DNA from: Merdiplasma sp964643295
GTDB lineage: Bacteria > Bacillota > Clostridia > Lachnospirales > Lachnospiraceae
NCBI GenBank assembly: GCA_964643295.1
Contig: CAZXSN010000031.1
Coordinates: forward strand, 1-32,161
DNA length: 32,161 bases
Reading direction: 5' to 3'
Part shown: positions 7,318 through 16,167 of the stretch, piece by piece
Position numbering within the stretch: the stretch's first letter is position 1
Layout of the letters: every line of letters starts with the position of its first letter
The notes under the pieces: generated by a model
What the model was told of the DNA's origin: nothing
The model's database searches: none
Seen by the model: the letters and a program-made list of their open reading frames with translations, nothing else
Program-made: the position numbers and the translations under genes

Positions 7318-8697
7318 ATGGATCAGACAAACATAGAGGATACCCTGCTGTATCTGGACTGCTCAAGCGGCATCAGCGGAGATATGGTCGTTGGGGCGCT
7401 GCTGGATTTGGGAGCCGACAGCGCTGTCCTTACGGAAGCTCTTGCGAGTCTTCCCCTTACGGGTTACCGCGTGGAAATCAGGGATGTCTTTCGCTCGGGT
7501 CTTCGCATGAAAGATTTTTCCGTGATTCTCTCCCAGGATAATCATGATCACGACATGGAATACCTGTTCGGAAATAGGGGGCCGGAACACACTTCCAAGG
7601 AAGCGCTTACGCAGCCGGCACATACGCATACGCATTCCCATTCTCATGAACGGGGGATTCAGGAAATCTACGAGATACTGTCCGCGGGAAAACTTTCGGA
7701 CAGCGCACGGGAACTTGCGAAAAAGATCTTTCGCATCGTCGCGGAGGCGGAAAGTCAGGTGCACGGCAAACCCCTGGAGAACGTCCATTTCCATGAAATC
7801 GGGGCGGTGGATTCCATCGTTGACATCGCCGCCGCGGCAGTCTGTCTGGACAACCTGGGAATTGACCGGACTGTCATCACGAGTCTGACCGATGGAAGCG
7901 GCCAGATTCGCTGCCAGCACGGTCTGCTCCCGATCCCGGTTCCCGCAACGGCGGCCATTGTATCCGCGCATCAGATTCCTCTGCGGATCGCCTCCGTTCA
8001 GGGAGAACTTACCACGCCTACCGGCGCGGCCATCGCCGCCGCGATCCGTACAGACAGCGCTCTCCCCGGGGAATTCGAGCTTTTGCGCACGGGTATGTCC
8101 TGCGGCAAAAGATCGTATGATCCGCCCAGCATCCTTAGGGCCATGCTGATTAAGGATCTCTCCCGCGATGAAAAAGTATCCCGGGCGGATGAAAACGTTC
8201 CCCCTGCCAAAAAGGAAGATACGCAAAACTCCTCCCCGGATCCGTATGAGCATGACAAAATTTTCGTGATGGAGACGAACCTGGATGACTGCTCCGGGGA
8301 AACCATGGGCTTTGTCATGGACGAACTGCTGAAAGCGGGCGCTTTGGATGTGTTCTGCACACCAGTTTTTATGAAAAAGCAGCGCCCGGGATTTCTGCTG
8401 ACTGTTCTTTGCAGCAATAAGCAGCGCCAAGGCCTGGAAAAACTGATCTTTCTCCATACGACCAGCATCGGGATAAGAATCCATCCGGTCGAGCGCACAA
8501 AACTTCCCCGCAGGATCTTAAAGGTACAGACTCCCTGGGGGATGGCCGATGTCAAATGCTGTCAGGACGGAGAAAAGGTCTATTATTATCCGGAAAGTGA
8601 CAGCATCCGCCGTCTGGCCAACGAGAGAGGGGAAAGCTACGAGGAACTGTATGAGAAAGTAAAAATGTATGCCGCAGATCCTTCGGTGAAAGAATAG
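7318..8697 (+). CDS. larC: LarC, nickel-pincer cofactor nickel insertase
   Basis: Inserts nickel into the pincer nucleotide in a CTP-dependent reaction, the last step of cofactor synthesis. The 459-residue protein begins with the family signature LYLDCSSGISGDMVVGALLDLGA. It has a His-rich metal-binding loop at 102-110 (HTHTHSHSH), then ENVHFHEIGAVDSIVDI, TPTGAAI and, in the C-terminal half, ETNLDDCSGETMGFVMD. LarC1 and LarC2 are one uninterrupted frame, unlike the lactobacillal gene that needs a programmed frameshift. The ATG at 7318 has AGAAGGA seven bases upstream. A strong terminator follows at 8776. A stand-alone transcript behind a structured leader suggests control separate from larB. 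Confidence 0.95.
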   Translation: MDQTNIEDTLLYLDCSSGISGDMVVGALLDLGADSAVLTEALASLPLTGYRVEIRDVFRSGLRMKDFSVILSQDNHDHDMEYLFGNRGPEHTSKEALTQPAHTHTHSHSHERGIQEIYEILSAGKLSDSARELAKKIFRIVAEAESQVHGKPLENVHFHEIGAVDSIVDIAAAAVCLDNLGIDRTVITSLTDGSGQIRCQHGLLPIPVPATAAIVSAHQIPLRIASVQGELTTPTGAAIAAAIRTDSALPGEFELLRTGMSCGKRSYDPPSILRAMLIKDLSRDEKVSRADENVPPAKKEDTQNSSPDPYEHDKIFVMETNLDDCSGETMGFVMDELLKAGALDVFCTPVFMKKQRPGFLLTVLCSNKQRQGLEKLIFLHTTSIGIRIHPVERTKLPRRILKVQTPWGMADVKCCQDGEKVYYYPESDSIRRLANERGESYEELYEKVKMYAADPSVKE

Positions 8698-8775
8698 GCC
8701 GCCTTTTCCCGGGAGCGTATTTCCTAAAATTTCTGGCCTCTTCGCCCTTTTTAAGCGGTATCCGGCAAAAAGAAA

Positions 8776-8813
8776 ACAGCCCATGGTGGAACTGTCCCTG
8801 GGCTGTAAATTTT
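8776..8813 (+). terminator. Rho-independent terminator after larC
   Basis: Perfect 8-bp stem ACAGCCCA (8776-8783) with TGGGCTGT (8799-8806), then AAATTTTTCTTTT. It ends the larC transcript. Confidence 0.85.
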
Positions 8814-8980
8814 TCTTTTCCCTGCATCACGTCACGGTTCGCTCTCTGTTTTAGCTGAAAAAGATTTAATGCTGTCAACAGGAATGCTTTCTCCAAAAAG
8901 GGAACACATCAGATGTCCCTTAAAATGCCTCTTCCCCGTCTGTCCAGAGCGCGAAAGGCGCTGTATCGTTCCGCGAAAAA

Positions 8981-9241
8981 TCAAAGATCTGTTTCGCTTC
9001 CTGCCTTGCGTTTTCGCCTGTCCTCGATCTTTGGCGGAACGTATGATTCCGGGGGAGCGCTGAATTCGCCGGTGTGGGGATCAAAATGAAAAATGCCTCT
9101 TGACTTGCTTTTGTAAATGCCGGCCTCCTTATCCAGAACCCTGCCAAGGTAAATGGAATCAACGGAGGTTTTCTTCCCATTGCGTTTGGAAATCCCCGCC
9201 GAGGCATAGCGGCCGTCCCGGCCGTGATAAAAAATATACAT
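8981..9241 (-). pseudogene. N-terminal fragment of an IS1634-type transposase
   Basis: An 86-residue frame that begins like IS1634-type transposases: a short GRDGRYASAGISKRNGK strand region, then SIYLGRVLDKEAGIYKSKSRGIFHFDPHTGEF. Full-length relatives continue for about 500 more residues; here the frame stops at 8981 and no continuation with the DDE core was found in any frame. AAAGGAT precedes the ATG, so a short protein could still be made. It lies 111 bp downstream of the larger transposase gene on the same strand and is probably a remnant of a separate insertion. Confidence 0.5.
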
Positions 9242-9352
9242 GAAAGGATCCTTTCGAAATCTGTTCTTCTTAACTACCAGGTTCGTCAGATTAAGCGGAA
9301 AGAAGCGCCCGCAGCGGCTGAGTACGCCTTTTTGCGGCAGCAGGCTGTTTCT

Positions 9353-11050
9353 CTACTGCTGATTAAGCCAGGCAGCCGATTCCAGCAAGCTGACATACTC
9401 GCCCAGTTTCTCTAAAATTTCGCGCTGCTCTTGTGTAACGGGTTTCATCAGAAAATATCCATGTGCGTTTTTTCCCAGCATGATATTTGCCAGCTTTCCG
9501 ATCGCGTTCTCCATTGACATGCCTTTTTTCTGTAAATAGTCCGAAAGAGCACTGTACATACGGGACCTTAGAATCAAGGCAATGAATGCGACGAATTCCC
9601 CCGCGCCGTTTACTTCCTCTGTGTGCGCGGGATCACAGTCTCCCTTCATCGGATGATTCATCTGATCAAACATCTTTTCATTCGCTTCTAATTCTTTGCA
9701 GTGTCTGCAGTGTCTGAGTATTTCCGCCGGCTCCGCTTTTCTGTTGGTTGTAAACAGCAGAAAATATCCATAATATTTCGCGGTCTTATCCACTTTTTGA
9801 ATATCCACTGCGAAGTCAAATCCAGGATCATTTTCGTGAGGTGCAAGCGTAAAGTATTCCCTGTATTTTCTGGCCCTTGAAGGCATTCTGTCCAAACATG
9901 ACAGTTCTTTTTCATATCCCGAGATTAGGTCCTGCAGATCTTTATACTGTTCACCGGCCTTAATCCTGTCAAAGAACACCAATGCTCGTCCGGACACCCC
10001 GTAAATTTTTACGTCGCGCTCCAGGCACTGCAGATGAAATTCCGGCAGGGCATATTCATATGACTGTATCTGTGTCTCCGCCTGATCTATTAATTCCTTT
10101 GCCTTAGCCTTCGAAAGCGGAAATCCCACAGTGAAAGAGTTCACGTATTTTCGCAGAGATGAAAACCACTTCTCATTAAAAAATCCGCTGTCCGCGAACA
10201 GATGAAAGCTGCCAAGTCCCATATCGGAAGCGTTCTCAAAAACATAAGACAGATTTTCGTCTTCGCTCAGGTCTCCATGAACCTTTTCACAGTAAAGCGG
10301 CATCTTCTTTTTAGCCGACAGAAAATATACCCGATTCCCCTGCTTCGATTTCCCGTGGTCTATTTCATATCCGTATCCTTCTTTCCTGTTTTCCTTTGCG
10401 TAAGCGGACACAGACGAGGCGGCATAACAGACTGTATCCTCCTCCTTAGCGCATTCTATCCATCTGCGGAATATTTCCCTTTGCATTTCATCCGTGAGGC
10501 AGGCAAACATGCCTCTTATGTACTGCGGAGCAAAAACACAGGCGTCATAAGGAAGATAGGACCTTTCCTGCCAGCTTTCCATATCTTCCATAAAAGATCC
10601 TCTTTCTGTCAGAAAGGCCGCTGCCGCTGCCACATCCATTGCCCGCCTGTACCCGAGAACCTTAATCAGGATGGCAAGCAAACCGATCTCTTCCGCGGTC
10701 TTAAAAAATACAAAGGTGTATCCATAAGCCCAGCAGGCGAATTCCGTCTCGTTTTTCTCATGGCTTCCGCTTCTTTTGGCGGACTGTGTGTGCTCTTCGC
10801 TCTGCGCTTTCCGCGGCTGAGGATCTGGAAGCGGAAGATTGTTATATGAATAATACTTATCATTCGGGAAAAATAGCGTACAGTCCTCCGGGCAGACCTT
10901 CCCGATGCAGATGTTCTTATGTCTGGCCTGTCCTTCCTGTGTCCGGTAATACTTTGTATTCTGGTACACATACAGCTCAAGTTTTCGTCCGGCTTTTTTA
11001 ACGTGGACCCCTTTCATATCCGGGATGGCGACAGGCGGATAACGGTTCAT
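9353..11050 (-). CDS. IS1634-family transposase, first catalytic Asp apparently lost
   Basis: A 565-residue protein with the IS1634/IS4 DDE layout. It opens with an N-terminal strand region ending YRTQEGQARHKNICIGKVCPE, then a helical AYGYTFVFFKTAEEIGLLAIL block. Next comes the core: CYAASSVSAY, GYGYEIDHGKSKQGN, MPLYCEKVHGDLSE and LFADSGFFNEKW. The C-terminal block is ANEKMFDQMNH...GEFVAFIALILRSRMYSAL. Relatives normally read Y-D-x-T/S-S where this protein has Y-A-A-S-S, so the first catalytic Asp is Ala; the second Asp (FADSGFF) and the Glu (NEKMF) are present. The ATG at 11050 has AAGGAGAGG upstream. MITE copy 2 lies 160 bp upstream. It is probably inactive, or else domesticated. Confidence 0.75.
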   Translation of the reverse strand: MNRYPPVAIPDMKGVHVKKAGRKLELYVYQNTKYYRTQEGQARHKNICIGKVCPEDCTLFFPNDKYYSYNNLPLPDPQPRKAQSEEHTQSAKRSGSHEKNETEFACWAYGYTFVFFKTAEEIGLLAILIKVLGYRRAMDVAAAAAFLTERGSFMEDMESWQERSYLPYDACVFAPQYIRGMFACLTDEMQREIFRRWIECAKEEDTVCYAASSVSAYAKENRKEGYGYEIDHGKSKQGNRVYFLSAKKKMPLYCEKVHGDLSEDENLSYVFENASDMGLGSFHLFADSGFFNEKWFSSLRKYVNSFTVGFPLSKAKAKELIDQAETQIQSYEYALPEFHLQCLERDVKIYGVSGRALVFFDRIKAGEQYKDLQDLISGYEKELSCLDRMPSRARKYREYFTLAPHENDPGFDFAVDIQKVDKTAKYYGYFLLFTTNRKAEPAEILRHCRHCKELEANEKMFDQMNHPMKGDCDPAHTEEVNGAGEFVAFIALILRSRMYSALSDYLQKKGMSMENAIGKLANIMLGKNAHGYFLMKPVTQEQREILEKLGEYVSLLESAAWLNQQ

Positions 11051-11208
11051 CGAATGTCCTCTCCTTAATAAAAAATGAGGAATTTCTCTGCTGCAGGGTT
11101 TCGCAAGACAAAGCCAAAACTGTCCGTCTCTATTCGAGGGGAGAAACAGCGCAGAAAGAGGCGCATCTTTTTGCGGCATTCTCTTTCTCGTCTTTCTTCC
11201 GGCAGGGA

Positions 11209-11407
11209 ATAATATGATTACAGCGTCAAAAGCCTGAGCCCACGGCATGCAAAGCATACCAGTGGGTGAAAAGGCTTATTGACGCGCCCCAACATGAGGA
11301 AGAAGTGGGGCAGGGGCCCCATGAATTCCGAATGTTGAGCAGGATTGTGGAAGCTGCGAAGCAGCGGAACAATCCGTAATCACCTTTTGACACCTGAATC
11401 ATAATAT
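11209..11407 (-). mobile_element. MITE-like element, copy 2
   Basis: The 185-bp core (11216-11400) is in the same orientation as copy 1, differing at about four core positions; three of these cluster in one arm of the first hairpin. The flanks are 7-bp direct repeats ATAATAT (11209-11215 and 11401-11407), which match each other but differ from the ATAGTAT pair at copy 1. That is what independent insertions with target duplication would leave. It sits between the IS1634-like transposase gene and the 3' end of the deoxyinosine glycosylase gene. Confidence 0.85.
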
Positions 11408-11467
11408 CTGGAACCCGGCAGTCAGGCAAAGATGATTTCCCTTCTTCCCCGTAAACATCCCATTTCC

Positions 11468-11971
11468 CTATCCAAGCAGGAATGGTTTCATCACGCTCCA
11501 GCTTTCCAGCAGCCGCGTAAGTGAAAAGGCCGCGTTCGCCGGGCTGGTGGACGGCAGCCCAATGATCTCCCGGCCGCATCTTTCACGCTGATACTGATCA
11601 AACAGTTTTCTGGCAGTCGTTCCGTTGGCGTAGATTCGCTGAATGCCGCACCGCACGAGTATCCGCTCAAGATCATTCGGCACCACGTCGCGGATACTGC
11701 TGTCACTCGAACCTGTGATCGTACAGCTTTCGACCACATCCCAGAGTGCGATGCCGTGACTGATCAGCAGATCTTTCTTCTCCTTAATGCTTTGCGGCAC
11801 ATCCTCCCCGGTCAGTCCCGCCATCACTTTCCAGAAGCGATTCTGGGGATGTCCATAGTAAAACCCCGCTTCCCTCGATTTGACGGAAGGGAAGGTCCCC
11901 AGCACCAGGACGCGGCTGCTGCCGTCAAAAATCGGTGCAAACTCATGCTGAATCTTCTCGTACCGTATCAT
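11468..11971 (-). CDS. DNA-deoxyinosine glycosylase (UDG superfamily)
   Basis: A 167-residue DNA repair enzyme of the uracil-DNA glycosylase fold, in the subgroup that removes hypoxanthine from deaminated adenine (TIGR04274-type). Visible motifs are VLVLGTFPSVKSREAGFYYGHP (about 21-42), NRFWKVMAGLTGE, GIALWDVVESC and the C-terminal LPSTSPANAAF loop that inserts into the DNA. The ATG at 11971 is chosen because it gives the family's usual length; the frame extends to a GTG at 12046 that has no ribosome site. It starts a minus-strand transcript that runs into MITE copy 2. Acts in base-excision repair in the cytoplasm. Confidence 0.88.
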   Translation of the reverse strand: MIRYEKIQHEFAPIFDGSSRVLVLGTFPSVKSREAGFYYGHPQNRFWKVMAGLTGEDVPQSIKEKKDLLISHGIALWDVVESCTITGSSDSSIRDVVPNDLERILVRCGIQRIYANGTTARKLFDQYQRERCGREIIGLPSTSPANAAFSLTRLLESWSVMKPFLLG

Positions 11972-12191
11972 TTCCTTATACTTTCCTTTGCCGGGATGCG
12001 CCTTTAAAGCAGCGACTTTTCCCCGTCCTGAAACCTGCTCTTTCACTTATTCTACCACAAACCGCTCTCCCCGGACAGAAAAATCTTTCGAACAGTTTTG
12101 AAGATTTCAGGGGAAAAGGAAATATACAGTTTTTCTTCACCAAAAAAGGGAAGAAAAGGTCTGACAGGCTGAAGTGAAGGCCCCAGGACTC

Positions 12192-12227
12192 TAAAACACC
12201 CCGGCCAGCCTGTGCCGGTCAGGGTGT
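12192..12227 (-). terminator. Terminator downstream of the glycyl radical enzyme gene
   Basis: On the minus strand ACACCC...GGGTGT (12227-12222 with 12201-12196), with an inner GGCC/GGCC-type stem, is followed by TTTTAG. The T-run is short. It lies about 150 nt after the glycyl radical enzyme stop. Confidence 0.6.
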
Positions 12228-12380
12228 GAAGCGTTCGTTTGCACTTACAGGTACTCGAAAGATTCGGCGGACAAAAGAGTTCGAGGAAATCCTCGCGGCA
12301 AACTAAAAAGGTACACCGGTAAGAAAGGTCCGCTTCCCTCCCTGTCTTTCGAATCTGCCTTCTCGTCAGGTACCGGTGCC
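12228..12380 (-). other. Structured 3' region, no gene
   Basis: No plausible gene. The stretch between the glycyl radical enzyme stop and its terminator holds a perfect small hairpin, CGAGGA-AA-TCCTCG, a long-range match AGATTCG (near 12257) with CGAATCT (near 12350), and CACCGGT (near 12313) with ACCGGTG (near 12372). The last two pairings cross, so a pseudoknot or alternative folds are possible. It may only stabilise the mRNA. Confidence 0.35.
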
Positions 12381-14918
12381 CTAAAACGACAGCTCTGTCC
12401 GGTGAATCAGATCCATCTGCAAAGGTTTCCCCAGTTCCACAAAGTAGGCGCTGTATCCCGCGACCCGAACGAGCATATCCCTGTAATCCTCCGGCTTTTT
12501 CATGGCGCAGCGCATCATCTCGCTGCTCATGATGTTAAACTGGCAGTGCATGCCCTTCTTCCCGAAATAGGCATCGATGAATCCGACCAGGTTGTCGCGG
12601 CCTTCCCTGCCCGCTACACACTCCGGCGGAAACTTCCAGTTAAGCAGCGTTCCGTTGGTGGCGAGGCTGTGATCCACCTTGGTGACCGAATTCGCGATCG
12701 CCGTGGGGCCGCTGATGTCATGGGAGGCGGCTACGGTATGCACAGGCCCCAGGTTGTCGGAAAGAGGTTCCCCTCTTTTTCGCCCGTCCAGGGAAGCCGC
12801 CAGATCCATGCCCAGCCCGACATTGGCGTTGACCGTGTATACGCCGGGACAGAATACGCCGCCGCGCACGTTCCTTCTGCAGGAGATATGCCGGCAGTAA
12901 CTTTCAAAAACCTTCCGGAAGAGTTCATCGGCGTAATCATCGTCATTGCCGTAATGGTGGACTTTGCTGCTGTTGACCAGCGCGTACAGCACCTCATGCC
13001 CCTCCCAGTTGTCCCGCATCGCGTCCAAAAGCTCCTGTGCGCTGCAGCGTTTCTCATCAAAGAGAAGCTGTTTGACCGTTGACAGAATATCGGCGCAGGT
13101 GCCGATGCCGCTCGCCTGCGGACCGGTGAAGTTGTATCTTGCGCCGCCCTCGCCAAGATCCTTTCCGTTTTCTATACACCCCTCAAAAAAAGCGGAGGCA
13201 TAGGGAAGCGGTTTTACCTCCCGGTGAGCCAGGTCAATGCGGTTGATGGTCTCACACATGAGCCCGGTCCAGTACTCCAGCTGACGGTCAAAGCTAAAAA
13301 GTACCTCGTCGATGCTGCCGCACTCGGTCAGTTTCCCGGTATCCGGTCCCAGTGATTTTCCGGCTCCGCCGCAGACGGCATACCGCGGACAGGTACTGGC
13401 GCAGTCAATGCAGCGCCCGCCGTTTAAGGCCAGTTCCATCACCTTCGCGATGTTCATGTAGGCGGCATCATGAAGACCATACTCCCTGCCGGGAAGATCC
13501 GGTTCCACACAGCCCACGACCGCGTATTCCCGGGCGTCTTCCAGGCTCATGCCCTTTCGCCGCATGGCCCCGATTGCCGCCGCGTCATTGAAAAGCTTCG
13601 GATGCCCGTAGCCCGCGCGGATGCACTCCACGGTCTTGACCTTCAGCTCGTAGGGGGTATTTTCATGCATGCGCACACAAAGCCAGGGAGTCACCATGCG
13701 GGTGTGTACGGAAGCCTCCAGCATCATGAAGGTCAGATCGTTGGTCACATCCTCCCCGTTTCTGTCTACCCCGCCGATGGTTAAGCTCTCGCCGCCCCAG
13801 CCGCGGCCGTTGCGCACCCGGGTGCTGATCCGGTCTTTCAGCTTGGAAGGATTCCCCAGTTTGATGAACATACACTCTAATAGCTCCTGGGCAAACTCCT
13901 TGCTGATGATCTGTTCCCGCATGTCCTGCTCATAGTAGGGATACAGCCACTGATCCATCCTGCCGTAGGATACGGAGTGGCCGTTCGACTCGATCAGCGT
14001 GATCGTCGTCGCGAAGTAGAAAAGCTGCAGCGCCTGCCACATCGTCTTAGCCGGTCCTCCGGCGATCTGGCGGCAGTTTTCCGCGATGGCAGCAAGCTCC
14101 GCCTTTCGTTTCGGATCCGGCTCCTTATCGCTTTTTTCCAAAGCCAGGGACATGTAGCGGCGAATATAGGTGCGGGATGCCTCAAGCTCCAGAATCATCG
14201 CCTCGTAAAACTCCCGCTTCTTACTCCATTCCGAATCGTCATACAAAGAAGCATCCTTCGAAGCCTCTTCAAGCAGCAGCTGTTTATGTTCCTTCGCCTC
14301 CCCAATCAGCCCGTCAAAGCCAACGCGCAGAAGTTTCGCGTAATCCATCGTAAAATGCCCGATTCCCGCGTAATGGTAGAGGTTGGTTAAAAAGACCCTC
14401 TTTCCCATCTCACTGCCCTTTCGCAGTTCTTCGGGAAGATCTTCTTCCACGGCATCGGCCACGGTCTTTCCCCGCCAGTACTCCAGGATGGGAAGCAGCT
14501 CTTCCTTATCTTCCCCGGTCAGGTAAAATTTATCATGCTCCCGCTGATCAAACGGGTAGTGCTGCATCTCATCAATGATCCAGTTTACGGAAAATTCCGG
14601 GTAGAGAGGAGCCGCCTTCGCCGGAGCCGCCAGCTCGCCGACGAAAAGCTCATCATCATAAATATAGATATCCACGTTCTCCAGGATATGCTTTAACGCA
14701 AAGGCGCACTGCATCTTCGGGGAACTCCCTGAATGCTTCTTATAGGACTCGGTGACTAAACGCGCCCGCTGAATGTCAATGTTAAAGGGCCGCGCGAGAA
14801 ATACTTTTCTCAGGTGATTCACCCGCTCATAGGGGGAAAAATCACCGTGTCCCACCTGGTAGCCCAGCCCGTAATTCTGATCAAAAGGTTCCGTCCCGCA
14901 GGGTTTTCCCGTAATCAT
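12381..14918 (-). CDS. Glycyl radical enzyme (C-x-E lyase/dehydratase type), substrate unknown
   Basis: An 845-residue oxygen-sensitive radical enzyme. The glycyl radical loop is RVAGYSAYF near the C-terminus with Gly821 as radical site. The active-site thiyl is Cys470 in VVGCVEPDLPG, with Glu472 as the usual general base, which places it with choline lyase, diol dehydratases, hydroxyproline dehydratase and sulfonate C-S lyases rather than pyruvate formate-lyase (which has Cys-Cys). GHFTMDY (187-193) is the pocket region that varies with substrate. A Cys cluster follows the active site: Cys503, 506, 510 and 516 (GRCIDCASTCPRYAVC). The gene overlaps the activase by four bases (ATGA). The divergent sulfonate-type importer suggests an imported, perhaps sulfonated, substrate, but sequence alone does not settle it. 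Confidence 0.93.
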   Translation of the reverse strand: MITGKPCGTEPFDQNYGLGYQVGHGDFSPYERVNHLRKVFLARPFNIDIQRARLVTESYKKHSGSSPKMQCAFALKHILENVDIYIYDDELFVGELAAPAKAAPLYPEFSVNWIIDEMQHYPFDQREHDKFYLTGEDKEELLPILEYWRGKTVADAVEEDLPEELRKGSEMGKRVFLTNLYHYAGIGHFTMDYAKLLRVGFDGLIGEAKEHKQLLLEEASKDASLYDDSEWSKKREFYEAMILELEASRTYIRRYMSLALEKSDKEPDPKRKAELAAIAENCRQIAGGPAKTMWQALQLFYFATTITLIESNGHSVSYGRMDQWLYPYYEQDMREQIISKEFAQELLECMFIKLGNPSKLKDRISTRVRNGRGWGGESLTIGGVDRNGEDVTNDLTFMMLEASVHTRMVTPWLCVRMHENTPYELKVKTVECIRAGYGHPKLFNDAAAIGAMRRKGMSLEDAREYAVVGCVEPDLPGREYGLHDAAYMNIAKVMELALNGGRCIDCASTCPRYAVCGGAGKSLGPDTGKLTECGSIDEVLFSFDRQLEYWTGLMCETINRIDLAHREVKPLPYASAFFEGCIENGKDLGEGGARYNFTGPQASGIGTCADILSTVKQLLFDEKRCSAQELLDAMRDNWEGHEVLYALVNSSKVHHYGNDDDYADELFRKVFESYCRHISCRRNVRGGVFCPGVYTVNANVGLGMDLAASLDGRKRGEPLSDNLGPVHTVAASHDISGPTAIANSVTKVDHSLATNGTLLNWKFPPECVAGREGRDNLVGFIDAYFGKKGMHCQFNIMSSEMMRCAMKKPEDYRDMLVRVAGYSAYFVELGKPLQMDLIHRTELSF

Positions 14919-15883
14919 CCTTTTCTTTCCTCCCTTGTCGTGGTGCCTGCTGCAGCACAGATTCCTCTGCTGCGAAAGAAAGCGGCAAATTCCTGTATCT
15001 GTTTGTCAAACGCGTCCCTGTCAGGCGCTGTCTCCCTCATGGGATAGGCAAGCCCCAATGAGGCGTATTTTTCCTCTCCCAGCCGCATGAATCGCAAAAG
15101 CTGCAGCTTTAAAACGCTTCCCTTTCTTAACTGACCAAGAAAGTCCGCAGTCTTTTCCATGTTCTCCCATGTATCGTTAAAGCCTGGAATGACCGGGATT
15201 CTGACAATCATCGGTATCTGAATGTCAGCGATTCGTTCGATATGGGCAAGGATCCTCTCATTTCCCACTCCGGTAAAGCGCCGGTGAATCCCAGAATCCA
15301 TGTGTTTGATGTCCGTGATGAGAAGATCCGTAAGAGGAAGGATCTCCTCCAGCGTATGCCACTTTGTATAGAGGGTACTCTCCACGCAGGTATGGATCCC
15401 CTCCCGCCTGCAAAGAGACAGCAGGCTTTTTACGAACTCCTCCTGCAGCAAAGGCTCTCCGCCGGAGAGTGTGACGCCTCCGCCGGAACTCTCATAAAAA
15501 GAACGGTCCTTTAAGATGACCTCCATGGCTTCTTCCAGGGAGGTTTCCTCCCCCCAGCGCCTGATGACATCAGAGGGACATGAATCCGCGCAGGCCAGGC
15601 AGCGGCGGCACCTGTTCTGATCGATCGCCGTCAGTTTCCCTTCCTCAAAGTGAAGCACATCCGGAACCGGGCAGCAGTTTCTGCACAGGCCGCAGCCCTT
15701 TTCCCCAATGCACTTGGTGGGGTAAAGACCCACCTCCTGAAAGGCGTGATGACTCTCCGGATTCCCGCACCAGGGGCAGTGCAGGGGACAGCCCTTGAAA
15801 AAAAGTTCTGTCCGGATGCCGGGGCCGTCGTGTATGGTATACCGCTGAATGTTAAAAATGATGCCTCTGTGCGCATCCGCCAC
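14915..15883 (-). CDS. Glycyl radical enzyme activase (radical SAM)
   Basis: Generates the glycyl radical on the adjacent enzyme using S-adenosylmethionine and a [4Fe-4S] cluster. The 322-residue protein has the radical SAM motif CxxxCxxC as FFKGCPLHCPWCGNPE near residue 33. Two ferredoxin-like cluster motifs follow (CIGEKGCGLCRNCCP and CRRCLACADSCP), typical of activases for lyase-type glycyl radical enzymes, then the SAM-binding GGGVTLSGGEPLLQ. The GTG at 15883 is preferred: AGAGGAG lies seven bases upstream and the protein then starts ADAHRGIIFNIQRYTIHDGPG. A GTG at 15931 lacks a site. It is first in a two-gene operon with the radical enzyme. Confidence 0.92.
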   Translation of the reverse strand: MADAHRGIIFNIQRYTIHDGPGIRTELFFKGCPLHCPWCGNPESHHAFQEVGLYPTKCIGEKGCGLCRNCCPVPDVLHFEEGKLTAIDQNRCRRCLACADSCPSDVIRRWGEETSLEEAMEVILKDRSFYESSGGGVTLSGGEPLLQEEFVKSLLSLCRREGIHTCVESTLYTKWHTLEEILPLTDLLITDIKHMDSGIHRRFTGVGNERILAHIERIADIQIPMIVRIPVIPGFNDTWENMEKTADFLGQLRKGSVLKLQLLRFMRLGEEKYASLGLAYPMRETAPDRDAFDKQIQEFAAFFRSRGICAAAGTTTREERKG

Positions 15884-16046
15884 TGCCTGGCTCCTCTCAC
15901 CGGCCAATGGCCGGAATCTTTGTCTTCGCACACCGTTTCAGCCTTGTTTCCCCGTCAGAGAAACAAAGAAACCGCAAAGTTCTTCTGTCGTCTTTTCTGT
16001 CACCTTTGCCGCCCTTTAAAAACCCTTAAAGCGCGGCTGCCCTTTG

Positions 16047-16055
16047 ATTATAGCA
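16047..16055 (-). promoter_or_regulatory. Extended -10 promoter of activase operon
   Basis: TGCTATAAT on the minus strand is a perfect extended -10 element. No good -35 lies 17 bp upstream, which fits a promoter needing an activator. Transcription would start near 16040, giving a leader of about 157 nt. Confidence 0.5.
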
Positions 16056-16112
16056 CAGACTGCCAGATCATAATTGCGTATTGGAATTAAAAGCAGGAAT
16101 CTTTGGTTTATA

Positions 16113-16127
16113 ATTCTATTTTAGAAT
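16113..16127. promoter_or_regulatory. Operator-like palindrome 1
   Basis: Perfect inverted repeat ATTCTA-TTT-TAGAAT... read as ATTCTATTTTAGAAT, with arms ATTCTA and TAGAAT around three bases. It lies in the divergent region between the activase and ABC importer operons, centred at 16120. Confidence 0.6.
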
Positions 16128-16152
16128 GAAACAGAGAATCGGCTGAATCTAA

Positions 16153-16167
16153 ATTCTAATATAGAAT
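16153..16167. promoter_or_regulatory. Operator-like palindrome 2
   Basis: ATTCTAATATAGAAT has the same arms as palindrome 1 around ATA, and is centred 40 bp away, close to four helical turns. Half sites TTAGAA occur at 16173-16178 and 16201-16206, so several protein dimers could bind. No regulator gene lies nearby. Confidence 0.6.

Noticed and set aside
7363..8484. 373-codon antisense frame inside larC
   Set aside because: A shadow of larC caused by GC-rich codon use; larC itself matches its family over the full length.
7318..8697. Programmed frameshift in larC, as in lactobacilli
   Set aside because: Here the LarC1 and LarC2 parts form one continuous frame.
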